DNA of 64,000 bases from Pseudomonas antarctica (GTDB taxonomy: Bacteria; Pseudomonadota; Gammaproteobacteria; Pseudomonadales; Pseudomonadaceae), in contig NZ_UYXQ01000006.1 in assembly GCF_900624995.1 (NCBI RefSeq), positions 62,001-126,000 of the forward strand, in the 5' to 3' direction. Each line of letters starts with the position of its first letter. Position 1 is the first letter of the stretch. Shown here piece after piece: positions 27,338 through 36,289 of this stretch. Both the position numbers and the translations under genes were made by a program. The notes beneath the pieces are model-generated. The model saw nothing but the letters and a program-made list of their open reading frames with translations, had not been told where the DNA came from and did no database searches.

Positions 27338-28348
27338 ATGTTTAGTTTTATTGCCCGCCGATTGGGGTTATTGATCCCCACGTTTTTCGGCATCACGTTG
27401 CTGACGTTTGCGTTGATTCGCATGATCCCCGGCGACCCCGTCGAAGTCATGATGGGCGAACGACGAGTCGACCCCGAGATGCACGCACAGGCAATGGAAC
27501 GCCTCGGCCTTAACAAGCCGCTGTACGCGCAATATTTTGACTACGTAGGCAAGCTCGCCCACGGCGACCTCGGCGAATCCCTGCGCACCCGCACCAGCGT
27601 GTGGACCGAATTCACCGCCCTCTTCCCGGCGACCCTGGAACTGTCCATGGCCGCCCTGTTGTTCGCCGGTATCCTAGGCCTGTTGGCCGGGGTGATCGCG
27701 GCCTTGAAACGAGGATCCCTGTTCGACCATGGGGTGATGGGCATCTCCCTCGCGGGATATTCGATGCCGATCTTTTGGTGGGGCCTGATCCTGATCATGT
27801 TCTTCTCGGTGAGCCTGGGCTGGACCCCGGTTTCCGGGCGCATCGACCTGCTCTACGACATCGAGCCGCGCACCGGCTTCATGCTGATCGACACCTTGCT
27901 GGCTGACGAGCCGGACGCTTTCTGGGATGCCCTGCACCACCTGATCCTGCCGGCCATCGTGCTCGGCACCATCCCGCTGGCGGTGATTGCGCGCATGACC
28001 CGTTCGTCGATGCTCGAAGTACTGCGCGAAGACTACATCCGCACCGCCAAGGCCAAAGGCCTGTCGCCGGCACGCGTGGTATTCGTGCACGGCCTGCGTA
28101 ACGCGCTGATCCCGGTACTGACCGTAGTCGGCCTGCAAGTCGGCACCCTGCTGGCCGGTGCGGTTTTGACCGAAACCATCTTCTCGTGGCCTGGCATCGG
28201 CAAATGGCTGATCGAAGCCATTGGCGCGCGGGACTACCCGGTGGTGCAAAACGGCATCCTGTTGATCGCCTGCCTGGTGATCCTGGTGAACTTCGTGGTG
28301 GATATCCTCTACGGCTTCGCTAACCCACGCATCCGTCACCAGCGCTGA
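27338..28348 (+). CDS. dppB: Dipeptide ABC transporter permease DppB
   Basis: A 336-residue inner-membrane permease. Its N-terminus (MFSFIARRLGLLIPTFFGIT) and the EAA coupling loop (EDYIRTAKAKGLSPARVVFV) are diagnostic of the DppB/OppB family. About six membrane helices are predicted. ATG 27338 was chosen because 336 residues equals the family length; the frame is open to 27290 but the extra residues are not family-like. It forms a heterodimeric channel with DppC. Confidence 0.96.
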   Translation: MFSFIARRLGLLIPTFFGITLLTFALIRMIPGDPVEVMMGERRVDPEMHAQAMERLGLNKPLYAQYFDYVGKLAHGDLGESLRTRTSVWTEFTALFPATLELSMAALLFAGILGLLAGVIAALKRGSLFDHGVMGISLAGYSMPIFWWGLILIMFFSVSLGWTPVSGRIDLLYDIEPRTGFMLIDTLLADEPDAFWDALHHLILPAIVLGTIPLAVIARMTRSSMLEVLREDYIRTAKAKGLSPARVVFVHGLRNALIPVLTVVGLQVGTLLAGAVLTETIFSWPGIGKWLIEAIGARDYPVVQNGILLIACLVILVNFVVDILYGFANPRIRHQR

Positions 28349-28352
28349 GATC

Positions 28353-29270
28353 ATGACCATGACCACACCTACTCAAGTGTCAGCAGTCGATCAAAGCCTG
28401 CTGTATCCGTCCCCGTACAAAGAATTCTGGCAAGCCTTTTCCAAGAACAAAGGCGCAGTTGCTGGCCTGCTGTTCATGTTGCTGATCGTGTTCTGCGCGA
28501 TCTTCGCCCCGTGGGTTGCGCCGCATAACCCGAGCGAGCAATACCGCGACTTCCTGCTCACCCCACCGGTCTGGCTGGAAGGCGGGCAGATGCAGTTCCT
28601 GCTCGGCACCGATGAACTGGGCCGTGACCTGCTCTCGCGCCTGATCCAAGGCTCGCGCCTGTCACTGCTGATCGGTTTGTCGTCGGTAGTGATGTCGCTG
28701 ATTCCGGGCATCCTGCTGGGTCTGTTCGCCGGGTTCTTCCCGCGCATGCTTGGCCCAACCATCATGCGCTTGATGGACATCATGCTGGCCCTGCCGTCGC
28801 TGCTGCTGGCTGTTGCCATTGTCGCGATCCTCGGCCCTGGCCTGATCAACACCGTCATCGCCATCGCCATCGTGTCGTTGCCATCCTATGTGCGTCTGAC
28901 CCGTGCTGCAGTGATGGGCGAGCTGAACCGCGACTACGTGACGGCCGCCCGCCTCGCCGGCGCCGGCCTGCCACGCCTGATGTTCATCACCGTGCTGCCT
29001 AACTGCATGGCGCCGCTGATTGTGCAGGCCACCTTGAGCTTCTCGTCGGCGATTCTCGATGCCGCGGCCCTGGGCTTCCTCGGCCTTGGCGTACAACCGC
29101 CAACCCCTGAGTGGGGCACCATGCTGGCTTCGGCCCGTGACTACATCGAACGCGCCTGGTGGGTGGTGAGCTTGCCTGGTTTGACCATTTTGCTCAGCGT
29201 GCTGGCAATCAACTTGATGGGTGACGGCCTGCGCGATGCGCTGGACCCGAAACTCAAGAACGCCGCCTGA
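28353..29270 (+). CDS. dppC: Dipeptide ABC transporter permease DppC
   Basis: A 305-residue inner-membrane permease of the OppC/DppC family. It has the N-terminal conserved region ([20 protein letters not shown]), [20 protein letters not shown] and the EAA loop ([20 protein letters not shown]). It starts 4 bp after dppB stops, so coupled translation is likely, and partners with DppB. Confidence 0.96.
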   Translation: MTMTTPTQVSAVDQSLLYPSPYKEFWQAFSKNKGAVAGLLFMLLIVFCAIFAPWVAPHNPSEQYRDFLLTPPVWLEGGQMQFLLGTDELGRDLLSRLIQGSRLSLLIGLSSVVMSLIPGILLGLFAGFFPRMLGPTIMRLMDIMLALPSLLLAVAIVAILGPGLINTVIAIAIVSLPSYVRLTRAAVMGELNRDYVTAARLAGAGLPRLMFITVLPNCMAPLIVQATLSFSSAILDAAALGFLGLGVQPPTPEWGTMLASARDYIERAWWVVSLPGLTILLSVLAINLMGDGLRDALDPKLKNAA

Positions 29271-29280
29271 GGAGATTCCC

Positions 29281-30249
29281 ATGTCACTGTTAGAAATCAA
29301 GAATCTCAACGTGCGCTTCGGCGACAAGACCGCCGTGCCGGTGGTCGATGGCCTCGACATTTGCGTCGACAAAGGCGAAGTACTGGCGATCGTTGGCGAG
29401 TCGGGCTCGGGTAAATCCGTGACCATGATGGCGCTGATGGGCCTGATCGAGCACCCCGGCATCGTCACCGCCGACGCCCTGAACTTTGACGGCAAGGACA
29501 TGCTCAAGCTGAGCAACCGCCAACGCCGCCAAATCGTCGGCAAAGACTTGGCGATGGTGTTCCAGGACCCGATGACCGCGCTGAACCCCAGCTACACCGT
29601 GGGTTTCCAGATTGAAGAAGTGCTGCGCCTGCACCTGAAAATGTCCGGCAAGCAAGCACGCAAACGCGCGATCGAACTGCTCGAAAAGGTTGAAATCCCA
29701 GGCGCCGCCAGCCGTATGGACGCCTACCCGCACCAGCTGTCCGGCGGTATGAGCCAGCGTGTGGCAATCGCCATGGCAATTGCCGGCGAGCCGAAACTGC
29801 TGATCGCCGACGAACCGACCACGGCCTTGGACGTGACCATCCAGGCGCAGATCATGGAACTGCTGCTGACCCTGCAGAAAGAGCAGAACATGGGCCTGGT
29901 GCTGATCACCCACGACTTGGCCGTGGTAGCCGAAACCGCCCAGCGCGTGTGCGTGATGTACGCCGGTCAAGCCGTGGAAGTCGGCCAGGTGCCGCAGTTG
30001 TTCGACATTCCGGCGCACCCGTACAGCGAAGCGCTGCCCAAGGCGATCCCTGAGCACAGCCTGGGCGCCTCGCGCCTGGCCACGCTGCCGGGTATCGTGC
30101 CCGGCCGTTATGACCGCCCGCAGGGTTGCCTGCTGTCGCCGCGTTGCCCGTATGTGCAGGAATCCTGCCGAGCCCAGCGGCCTGGCCTTGACCCGAAAAG
30201 CAACAGCCTTGCGCGCTGCTTCTACCCCTTGAACCAGGAGGTGGCGTAA
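29281..30249 (+). CDS. dppD: Dipeptide ABC transporter ATPase DppD
   Basis: A 322-residue ATPase. Walker A GESGSGKS (near residue 40), Q-loop [12 protein letters not shown], signature LSGGMSQR and Walker [13 protein letters not shown] are intact, followed by the oligopeptide-transporter C-terminal domain with its cysteine cluster ([20 protein letters not shown] ending in ARCFYP), which binds an iron-sulfur cluster in some Opp/Dpp ATPases. ATG 29281 follows GGAGATTCCC. Its stop shares one base with dppF. Confidence 0.96.
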   Translation: MSLLEIKNLNVRFGDKTAVPVVDGLDICVDKGEVLAIVGESGSGKSVTMMALMGLIEHPGIVTADALNFDGKDMLKLSNRQRRQIVGKDLAMVFQDPMTALNPSYTVGFQIEEVLRLHLKMSGKQARKRAIELLEKVEIPGAASRMDAYPHQLSGGMSQRVAIAMAIAGEPKLLIADEPTTALDVTIQAQIMELLLTLQKEQNMGLVLITHDLAVVAETAQRVCVMYAGQAVEVGQVPQLFDIPAHPYSEALPKAIPEHSLGASRLATLPGIVPGRYDRPQGCLLSPRCPYVQESCRAQRPGLDPKSNSLARCFYPLNQEVA

Positions 30250-31220
30250 TGGCCGTCGTTCTTACCGCCCGCGACCTGACCCGTCACTACGAAGTGTCCC
30301 GTGGCCTGTTCAAGGGCCATGCCCTGGTACGCGCACTTAATGGTGTGTCGTTCGAACTGGAAGCTGGCAAAACCCTCGCCGTAGTAGGCGAGTCGGGATG
30401 CGGTAAATCCACTCTGGCGCGTGCACTGACACTGATTGAAGAGCCGTCGTCAGGCTCGCTGAAAATCGCCGGCCAGGAAGTTGCCGGCGCCGATAAGGCC
30501 CAGCGCAAGCAACTGCGCAAAGACGTGCAGATGGTGTTCCAGAGCCCGTACGCCTCGTTGAACCCACGCCAGAAAGTTGGCGACCAACTGGGCGAACCGC
30601 TGTTGATCAACACCAACCTGTCGGCGGCCGAACGCCGCGAGAAAGTGCAGGCAATGATGAAGCAAGTGGGCCTGCGCCCTGAGCATTATCAGCGCTACCC
30701 GCACATGTTCTCCGGTGGCCAGCGCCAGCGCATCGCACTGGCCCGCGCCATGATGCTGCAACCTAAAGTGCTGGTGGCGGATGAGCCTACATCGGCACTC
30801 GACGTATCGATCCAGGCCCAGGTGCTTAACCTGTTCATGGACCTGCAGCAGGAATTCAACACCGCCTACGTGTTCATCTCCCACAACCTGGCGGTGGTGC
30901 AACACGTCGCCGATGACGTGATGGTGATGTACCTCGGCCGCCCGGTGGAAGTCGGTCCCAAGGAAGACATCTACGCACGCCCTCTGCACCCCTACACCCA
31001 GGCGCTGCTGTCGGCCACCCCGACCATCCACCCGGACCCGAACAAGCCGAAGATCAAGATCGTCGGCGAATTGCCTAACCCGCTGAACCCGCCGCCGGGT
31101 TGCGCCTTCCACAAGCGCTGCCCGTATGCGACAGCGCGTTGCAGCAGCGAGGAGCCGCAGTTGCGTGCGCTGGATAACCGCCAAGTGGCTTGCCACTACG
31201 CGGAGCAGTTTGTGGCCTGA
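30249..31220 (+). CDS. dppF: Dipeptide ABC transporter ATPase DppF
   Basis: A 323-residue ATPase, the second nucleotide-binding subunit. Walker A GESGCGKS, Q-loop MVFQSPYASLNP, signature FSGGQRQR, Walker B LVADEPTSALD and H-loop FISHNLAVV are intact, with the C-terminal cysteine cluster (GCAFHKRCPYATARC). Its ATG overlaps the dppD stop (TAATG), and an AGGAGG site lies in the end of dppD. It is the last gene of the dpp operon and is followed by a structured terminator-like element. Confidence 0.96.
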   Translation: MAVVLTARDLTRHYEVSRGLFKGHALVRALNGVSFELEAGKTLAVVGESGCGKSTLARALTLIEEPSSGSLKIAGQEVAGADKAQRKQLRKDVQMVFQSPYASLNPRQKVGDQLGEPLLINTNLSAAERREKVQAMMKQVGLRPEHYQRYPHMFSGGQRQRIALARAMMLQPKVLVADEPTSALDVSIQAQVLNLFMDLQQEFNTAYVFISHNLAVVQHVADDVMVMYLGRPVEVGPKEDIYARPLHPYTQALLSATPTIHPDPNKPKIKIVGELPNPLNPPPGCAFHKRCPYATARCSSEEPQLRALDNRQVACHYAEQFVA

Positions 31221-31226
31221 GCCTGC

Positions 31227-31327
31227 AACAAAAGTGCCCCGGCAGTTCAATCCGGGGCACTGCTTGAGTTCTACAGCCCTTCCCATCAGGTTGCGCATCA
31301 GCCTGGCGGGAGGGGCTTTCTTTTTGG
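31227..31327. other. Structured element copy 1 (two hairpins, terminator-like)
   Basis: The first hairpin is GTGCCCCGG/CCGGGGCAC (31234-31260) with a 9-nt loop ending TTCAAT. The second is AGCCCTTCCC/GGGAGGGGCT (31275-31317) followed by TTCTTTTT and containing GCGCATCAGCC. The second hairpin is a good terminator for dppF. The whole is homologous to 32641-32741, with paired changes in the first stem. Confidence 0.7.
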
Positions 31328-31337
31328 GCGCTCACCA

Positions 31338-31392
31338 ACAGTTTTCTATTGCTAACACCCGTTAGGTATTCGAAAGCAATCTAACAAACTGT
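31338..31392. repeat. Nested inverted repeats upstream of the hydrolase gene
   Basis: ACAGTTT (31338) pairs with AAACTGT (31386); inside, ATTGCT (31348) pairs with AGCAAT (31375), and CTAAC-ACCC-GTTAG is at 31352-31365. The DNA is AT-rich; it may be a 5' regulatory structure or a mobile-element remnant. Confidence 0.4.
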
Positions 31393-31471
31393 CAGTTCTC
31401 ACAGTAGCCCCCTCAGGCCTTTTACTTTGTCATGAGCTCACCTCTTTTACCCAACGGACGGGTCATCGCTC

Positions 31472-32608
31472 ATGACAACTTTCACTGTTTTTTTCTGCGG
31501 CACCGGCTCAACAAAGTTCGATGATTGGAACGCAAATTACTGGAACGGCGAGTTGATTTCCACGCTGGCGCAAAACACGCAAAGTGTCAGTAAAGAGTTC
31601 GCCGAATGGATCGTTATCGACGGCCCAGGCAGCGGAAACTTGCAGGCCGATGAGATGTTCGCGGAGTCTGGCAATTACCTTCAGTTAAAAGGCGCGGCCC
31701 TGGGTTCCGGCTGGGAAGAAAATGTGGCTCACGCGATTAACATCATGAAGGGCACGTTCACCTGGCAGCGCGAAAAACTGACCGAGGAAAATTACACTCA
31801 ACTGCAAAAAGCCGGCATCCCGATTGAAGAAGTCAAAACCACGGGCAGTTGGTATTGGCGCACGTATGATTACGGTACGCGCAAAGTAACGCAGCAGCAG
31901 CTGCAAGAGCAGATCATCAAGACCTTCCGAAAAGACGGCATCATTCCCACCCACGTTAACCTGGTCGGCTGGAGCCGCGGCGGGATCAGCTGCCATATGC
32001 TGGCCAATGCGATGCTCAATGACAGCGCCTTGAAAAACGTGCCAGTCAATATCTTTGCTGTCGACCCAGTCCCGGGGCTCCTGAACTTCCAGGACAACCG
32101 GGTAAAACTCGGTAGCAACGTAAAAGAGTATGTCGCTTTTTACGCCAGAGATGAGCGATCGCTGGGCTTTGCCTGTGTGGTTCCCGAATGCGATAAAACC
32201 ACTAAGGTTCATATCTATCCCATGCCAGGCCGCCACGCGACCTTAGTGGGCAATGCTGCCGCCAATGGCAACCAAGGCGCAAAGGTGTATGCAGAGCCGG
32301 GCCAGCTTGTTCGCCACTTTGCAGAAACGTGCCTGACGCGCTGGGGCGTTCGCTTGGAAAAGAAACTCAACCTCACGCCAGCGCAGATAAATGAACAGCT
32401 CGCAAAGATGAAAGATGACGTGGGTGGGTATGTGAAAATGCGCAGCACGGTGTACACCACCAGTACTCAAACTACAGGTGAGCGCAGCGTTACCAAAGGC
32501 AGCAAGGATATAAAATTTACGGCTGCCACCAGCAACGACTACAGCCCAGGACTGGGGCTTTCAATCGAACATATCCTGAGCAGCGATCACTTCACAGACA
32601 TCAGCTGA
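31472..32608 (+). CDS. Tle/DUF2235-like alpha/beta hydrolase
   Basis: A 378-residue protein without a signal peptide. A possible Ser-Asp-His triad is visible: nucleophile elbow LVGWSRGGISC near residue 168, acid in VFAVDPVPGLLNF-type segment (FAVDPVPG, near 196) and His in PMPGRHATLVGN (near 253). The N-terminal FFCGTGSTKFD recalls the FDGT-N opening of DUF2235/Tle1 phospholipases, many of which are type VI secretion effectors. No vgrG, PAAR or obvious immunity gene adjoins, so the effector role is only inference. Its start has a weak ribosome site. It is flanked by two copies of a structured element. Confidence 0.65.
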   Translation: MTTFTVFFCGTGSTKFDDWNANYWNGELISTLAQNTQSVSKEFAEWIVIDGPGSGNLQADEMFAESGNYLQLKGAALGSGWEENVAHAINIMKGTFTWQREKLTEENYTQLQKAGIPIEEVKTTGSWYWRTYDYGTRKVTQQQLQEQIIKTFRKDGIIPTHVNLVGWSRGGISCHMLANAMLNDSALKNVPVNIFAVDPVPGLLNFQDNRVKLGSNVKEYVAFYARDERSLGFACVVPECDKTTKVHIYPMPGRHATLVGNAAANGNQGAKVYAEPGQLVRHFAETCLTRWGVRLEKKLNLTPAQINEQLAKMKDDVGGYVKMRSTVYTTSTQTTGERSVTKGSKDIKFTAATSNDYSPGLGLSIEHILSSDHFTDIS

Positions 32609-32640
32609 TAGGCATCGGGTTGCTGTCCGCCGCGTGCAGA

Positions 32641-32741
32641 CAAAAAAATGCCCTGGTGCTTCAATCCAGGGCATTGCTCAAGCCCTACCGCTACTCACAC
32701 TGGGATGCGCATCAGCCCGGCAGGCTGGGCTTTCTTTCACG
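32641..32741. other. Structured element copy 2 (two hairpins)
   Basis: It has ATGCCCTGG/CCAGGGCAT (32648-32674) with the loop TGCTTCAAT, then TTGCTCAAGCCCTACCG, GATGCGCATCAGCC and GGCTGGGCTTTCTTTC. It matches 31227-31327, with covarying pairs in the first stem. It lies between the hydrolase gene and a convergent small secreted protein gene and may terminate one or both. Confidence 0.65.
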
Positions 32742-32746
32742 GCGAC

Positions 32747-33007
32747 TCAGGTATCGCTGTCACTTTCAGTGTCATCATCGTCTGGCGGAGCTTGCGGGTC
32801 ATCGTCATCCTTCGCGCCGCCCTGATCTTCATCACCGGCCTGCGACTCGCTCTTGGCCAGTTGCAGCCCACCTGTCTGTACCGTCTTCGCTGCCACAAAC
32901 CCTACCTGGCTGCCCTGCACCGGGTTATGCGCCCAGGCCGTCGACATCCCCAACGACAACAGCACCAGCACTTTTATCAACAGCACTACACGTTGAAAAA
33001 TACTCAT
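32747..33007 (-). CDS. Small secreted protein with acidic tail (86 aa)
   Basis: I do not recognise a family. It has a strong signal peptide (MSIFQRVVLLIKVLVLLSLG, cut after AWA), leaving a mature chain of about 60 residues that starts HNPVQGSQVGFVA and ends in a highly acidic, disordered stretch (DDDDPQAPPDDDDTESDSDT). ATG 33007 puts the signal peptide at the N-terminus; the frame is open to 33043. It resembles the next gene (33104-33349) in layout: signal peptide, short polar core and acidic C-terminus ending in DT. Calcium or cation binding is conceivable but unproven. Confidence 0.6.
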   Translation of the reverse strand: MSIFQRVVLLIKVLVLLSLGMSTAWAHNPVQGSQVGFVAAKTVQTGGLQLAKSESQAGDEDQGGAKDDDDPQAPPDDDDTESDSDT

Positions 33008-33103
33008 GGTCGATTTCCGTCCAGTCAGTAGATGAATCCGCACGACGCCGGTTTACCGTCGCCTGGCTAGAAGCTAGTCCCAATGCGGGGTTTGCGCCAG
33101 GCC

Positions 33104-33349
33104 TCAGGTGTCGCCGTCGTCGTAGGTTTCGCTGTCTTCACCTTCGTTGTAGGGGTTTTCTGCATCTTCCTTGGGCGCGGGCTGAGCCTGTGGTTGCCAA
33201 CTGCCGGAGTTGACCTCGTTCTGCTTTTTCTTGGTGACTGGGCCGGTGTCTTTCCACTGGGGCGTGCCTGCATCCGCCAGCGCCGGCATGTGTGCCAACC
33301 CTATGGCCGCTAACAGCATCACGTGGATAGCGCGTTGAGTTATACGCAC
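33104..33349 (-). CDS. Small secreted protein with acidic tail (81 aa)
   Basis: An unrecognised small protein. It starts at GTG 33349 with an AGGAG ribosome site 6 bp upstream, has a signal peptide (MRITQRAIHVMLLAAIGLAH, cut after ALA), then a polar Gln/Pro/Lys core (WKDTGPVTKKKQNEVNSGSW) and an acidic tail (NPYNEGEDSETYDDGDT). It is upstream of and on the same strand as the 86-aa protein, so the two probably form an operon of paralogous or analogous secreted peptides. Confidence 0.6.
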   Translation of the reverse strand: MRITQRAIHVMLLAAIGLAHMPALADAGTPQWKDTGPVTKKKQNEVNSGSWQPQAQPAPKEDAENPYNEGEDSETYDDGDT

Positions 33350-33659
33350 ACGGGTCTCCTATTCCATCGATAAGTGGGTGACGTATTCGAAACGCTAGAC
33401 CGGATGCACGGTTCTCGCCAATCCATCGCCAAGCGCAGATCAGAATTGGCCGCTCATGAAAACGGGCGAAGCACGGCCTTGTTCCGACGCCGTCGAGGAC
33501 AATGTTCATGCTGAGTTCGAGAAGAAACACGCCCCTTGAAATAACTTACAGACCTCGCTCGACACGTCTGAAATTTGCAACATCACCGCACTGTATATTG
33601 CCCAACTTAAAGCAGGCGAATAGAGTTTTCACTTCTTCACTGGACACGGAAAACCTCAC
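33350..33659. other. Intergenic region of 310 bp, no gene seen
   Basis: Divergent promoter region between the secreted-peptide pair (minus) and the 115-aa orphan (plus). It is AT-richer than the surrounding DNA towards 33600-33660. I see no RNA gene, repeat or convincing operator. Confidence 0.5.
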
Positions 33660-34007
33660 ATGAAGTATCGCCCTATATCCCGCTCACTTAAAAAATTATT
33701 AAAGGACATCTACGAGGATAACGATGTCTCTCTGATTGAATTCAAAAAACTCCAAACAGAGTCGGATCGGCGCTGGGAGGGCGTGATTGAAAAATTTGGC
33801 AATGACAGCACACTTATCGCGTTTCAAAGCGCCATGGACGTCGCTCTGCATTTACTGTATCTCAGCGTAGATCATATTAAACACCAAGCGCCTAGTGACT
33901 TTAACGAAGCGGTGGTAAAGGATGCTGTGATTGCACAAATTGAAACGGCTCGCGCGGGCGCTGAACTGGCGCTCAAACAACTTCCCGCCGGGCCGAACTT
34001 CTTATAA
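33660..34007 (+). CDS. Hypothetical protein (115 aa), mostly helical
   Basis: I do not recognise this family. It has no signal peptide or membrane helix. The sequence is charged and helical (SLKKLLKDIYEDNDVSLIEF; ESDRRWEGVIEKFGNDS; DAVIAQIETARAGAELALKQ). Base composition is AT-rich at the start compared with the core genes, consistent with horizontal acquisition. It is followed by a good terminator. It could be an immunity-type partner for a toxin in the islet, but nothing in the sequence proves that. Confidence 0.6.
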   Translation: MKYRPISRSLKKLLKDIYEDNDVSLIEFKKLQTESDRRWEGVIEKFGNDSTLIAFQSAMDVALHLLYLSVDHIKHQAPSDFNEAVVKDAVIAQIETARAGAELALKQLPAGPNFL

Positions 34008-34032
34008 ATTTCACGGTCATTGGCAACCTGTT

Positions 34033-34066
34033 AAAAAGGGCGAAGCCATAAAGTCTTCGCCTTTTT
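34033..34066 (+). terminator. Intrinsic terminator
   Basis: AAAAAGGGCGAAG pairs with CTTCGCCTTTTTT around CCATAAAGT, ending in TTTTTT after the 115-aa gene. Confidence 0.88.
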
Positions 34067-34281
34067 TGTGCCGCTTTGACCTTCATAAGGCTCACGCCTC
34101 AGGGGGTTTGTGATGACGTCACCTATACCTCGACCCGGTAAAAAATCTTACGTAAAAAAGTCTTTAAAACATGGCACAGCAAGACAGTTCTGAAATTTGT
34201 AACCTTTCAATCGAACTTATTGCATCCCTCGAATATCCACCACTAAAGTCCCGGTACCAACCCATTGCCGAGCTTACCGAA

Positions 34282-34611
34282 ATGAAGCGATTCCTTACTC
34301 TATTTGCACCCCTCTTCGTCTTGTTAAACATCACTGCCTGCGCAGGTCTCTACAACACGACGTACAATGATAACTGGGACTATTCCGAGCGAAATAAGGA
34401 TGGGCAACTGTCAAGACAGGAATGGAGTATCTATATGGATGACCGCTACGTTAAAACAGCAACGGAACGGGGTTACGCCAACAAATCAGAATTTGATGAC
34501 GCTGCCTTCAAGACGGCAGACAAAGACACCAACGGTTTTATCTCACGCCCCGAATATGACCAATTTGTCAGCGAGGCAACGACCAACAGTTACTTTCCAA
34601 CTAAACGGTAG
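34282..34611 (+). CDS. EF-hand lipoprotein
   Basis: A 109-residue probable lipoprotein. The start at ATG 34282 gives a signal peptide MKRFLTLFAPLFVLLNITAC with the lipobox ITAC at its end; the longer frame from 34171 would bury it. The mature chain has one canonical EF-hand loop (DKDTNGFISRPE, near residue 86) and one loop that fits less well (SERNKDGQLSRQEW, near 37), so it probably binds calcium at the cell envelope. It lies in the accessory islet and may be functionally linked to the acidic secreted peptides. Confidence 0.75.
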   Translation: MKRFLTLFAPLFVLLNITACAGLYNTTYNDNWDYSERNKDGQLSRQEWSIYMDDRYVKTATERGYANKSEFDDAAFKTADKDTNGFISRPEYDQFVSEATTNSYFPTKR

Positions 34612-34705
34612 TCAGTCGAATGCTCGCCTGAGTCGTTTCATTATGAGTCGATGATACGCAACTCACCAAGAGCGGCCATACGAATCGTATGGCCCCTCTC
34701 ATTTT

Positions 34706-36289
34706 TTAGTGATGCTCACGCGTCGCACGGAATTTCACATCCGGCCAGCGCTCTTCCATCAGCGCCAGGTTGACCCGGGTCGGGGCCAGGTAAGTCAGGT
34801 GACCGCCGCCGTCCACCGCAAGGTTTTCCACAGCCTTGTTGGAGAACTCTTCCAACTTCTTTTTATCGCTGCAATCGATCCAGCGCGCGGAGTACACGGT
34901 GATCGGCTCGTAGGAGCACTCGACCTTGTATTCCTCTTTCAAGCGGCTAGCGACCACGTCGAACTGCAGCACACCGACGGCGCCGAGGATGATGTCGTTG
35001 CTGCGCTCGGGGAAGAACACCTGGGTGGCGCCCTCTTCCGCCAGTTGCTGCAGGCCTTGGCGCAGTTGCTTGGACTTGAGCGGGTCACGCAGGCGTACGC
35101 GGCGGAACAGTTCCGGGGCGAAGTGCGGGATACCGGTAAAGCCCAGCACTTCGCCTTCGGTGAAGGTGTCACCGATCTGGATAGTGCCGTGGTTGTGCAA
35201 GCCGATGATGTCGCCCGCGTAGGCTTCTTCGAGCTGTTCACGCTCGGAGGAGAAGAAGGTCAGGGCGTCGCCGATGCGCACGTCCTTGCCGGTGCGCACA
35301 TGGCGCATCTTCATGCCTTTTTCGTATTTGCCCGAGCAAATGCGCATGAAGGCGATACGGTCGCGGTGCTTGGGGTCCATGTTCGCCTGGATCTTGAACA
35401 CAAAGCCGGTGAATTTCTCTTCGACCGGTTCCACGGTGCGCTCGTTGGCGACGCGAGCCAGAGGTTTGGGCGCCCAGTTCACGACGGCATCGAGCACGTG
35501 GTCGACACCGAAGTTGCCCAGTGCAGTACCGAAAAACACAGGCGTCAGCTGGCCGTCGAGGAACTCCTGCTGGTTGAACGCGTGGCAGGCGCCCTGCACC
35601 AGCTCCAACTGATCGACGAACCGGTCGTACTCGTCACCCAAGTGGGCGCGGGCTTCGTCGGAGTCGAGCTTCTCGATGATTTTCACATCGGTGCGCTCGT
35701 GACCGTGGCCGGCGGTGTAGACAATGATGTAGTCGTCGGCCAGGTGGTACACGCCCTTGAAGTCGCGATAGCAACCAATCGGCCAGGTGATCGGCGCGGC
35801 CTTGATCTTCAGGACCGCTTCGATTTCATCGAGCAACTCGACCGGGTCGCGGATGTCGCGGTCGAGTTTGTTGATGAAGCTGACGATCGGCGTGTCGCGC
35901 AGACGGCACACGTCCATCAGCGCAATGGTACGTGGCTCAACGCCTTTACCACCGTCGAGGACCATCAAGGCCGAGTCCACTGCCGTCAATGTGCGGTAGG
36001 TGTCTTCGGAGAAGTCTTCGTGGCCCGGCGTGTCGAGCAGGTTGACCATGTGGTCGCGGTACGGGAACTGCATGACCGACGTGGTAATGGAAATACCCCG
36101 TTGTTTTTCCATTTCCATCCAGTCGGAGGTGGCATGGCGGTCGGATTTGCGGGATTTCACCGTGCCGGCCACTGCGATTGCCTTGCCCATCAGCAGGAGC
36201 TTCTCGGTGATGGTGGTTTTACCGGCATCGGGGTGGGAAATAATGGCGAAAGTGCGGCGTTTCGCGACTTCGGCGGCCTGGTGGGTCAT
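34706..36289 (-). CDS. prfC: Peptide chain release factor 3
   Basis: A 527-residue translational GTPase that recycles RF1/RF2 after peptide release. The G motifs are present: [15 protein letters not shown] (G1), [16 protein letters not shown] (G3) and [13 protein letters not shown] (G4). The start at ATG 36289 ([17 protein letters not shown]) gives the usual family length; the frame extends to 36358 with no family similarity. It appears monocistronic. Confidence 0.97.
   Translation of the reverse strand: MTHQAAEVAKRRTFAIISHPDAGKTTITEKLLLMGKAIAVAGTVKSRKSDRHATSDWMEMEKQRGISITTSVMQFPYRDHMVNLLDTPGHEDFSEDTYRTLTAVDSALMVLDGGKGVEPRTIALMDVCRLRDTPIVSFINKLDRDIRDPVELLDEIEAVLKIKAAPITWPIGCYRDFKGVYHLADDYIIVYTAGHGHERTDVKIIEKLDSDEARAHLGDEYDRFVDQLELVQGACHAFNQQEFLDGQLTPVFFGTALGNFGVDHVLDAVVNWAPKPLARVANERTVEPVEEKFTGFVFKIQANMDPKHRDRIAFMRICSGKYEKGMKMRHVRTGKDVRIGDALTFFSSEREQLEEAYAGDIIGLHNHGTIQIGDTFTEGEVLGFTGIPHFAPELFRRVRLRDPLKSKQLRQGLQQLAEEGATQVFFPERSNDIILGAVGVLQFDVVASRLKEEYKVECSYEPITVYSARWIDCSDKKKLEEFSNKAVENLAVDGGGHLTYLAPTRVNLALMEERWPDVKFRATREHH

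Noticed and set aside
31230..32740. Similar short peptides (FNPGHC and RISPAG-like) read from the two structured elements
   Set aside because: They come from translating the duplicated hairpin elements; there is no ribosome site and the stems covary as RNA, so they are not treated as proteins.
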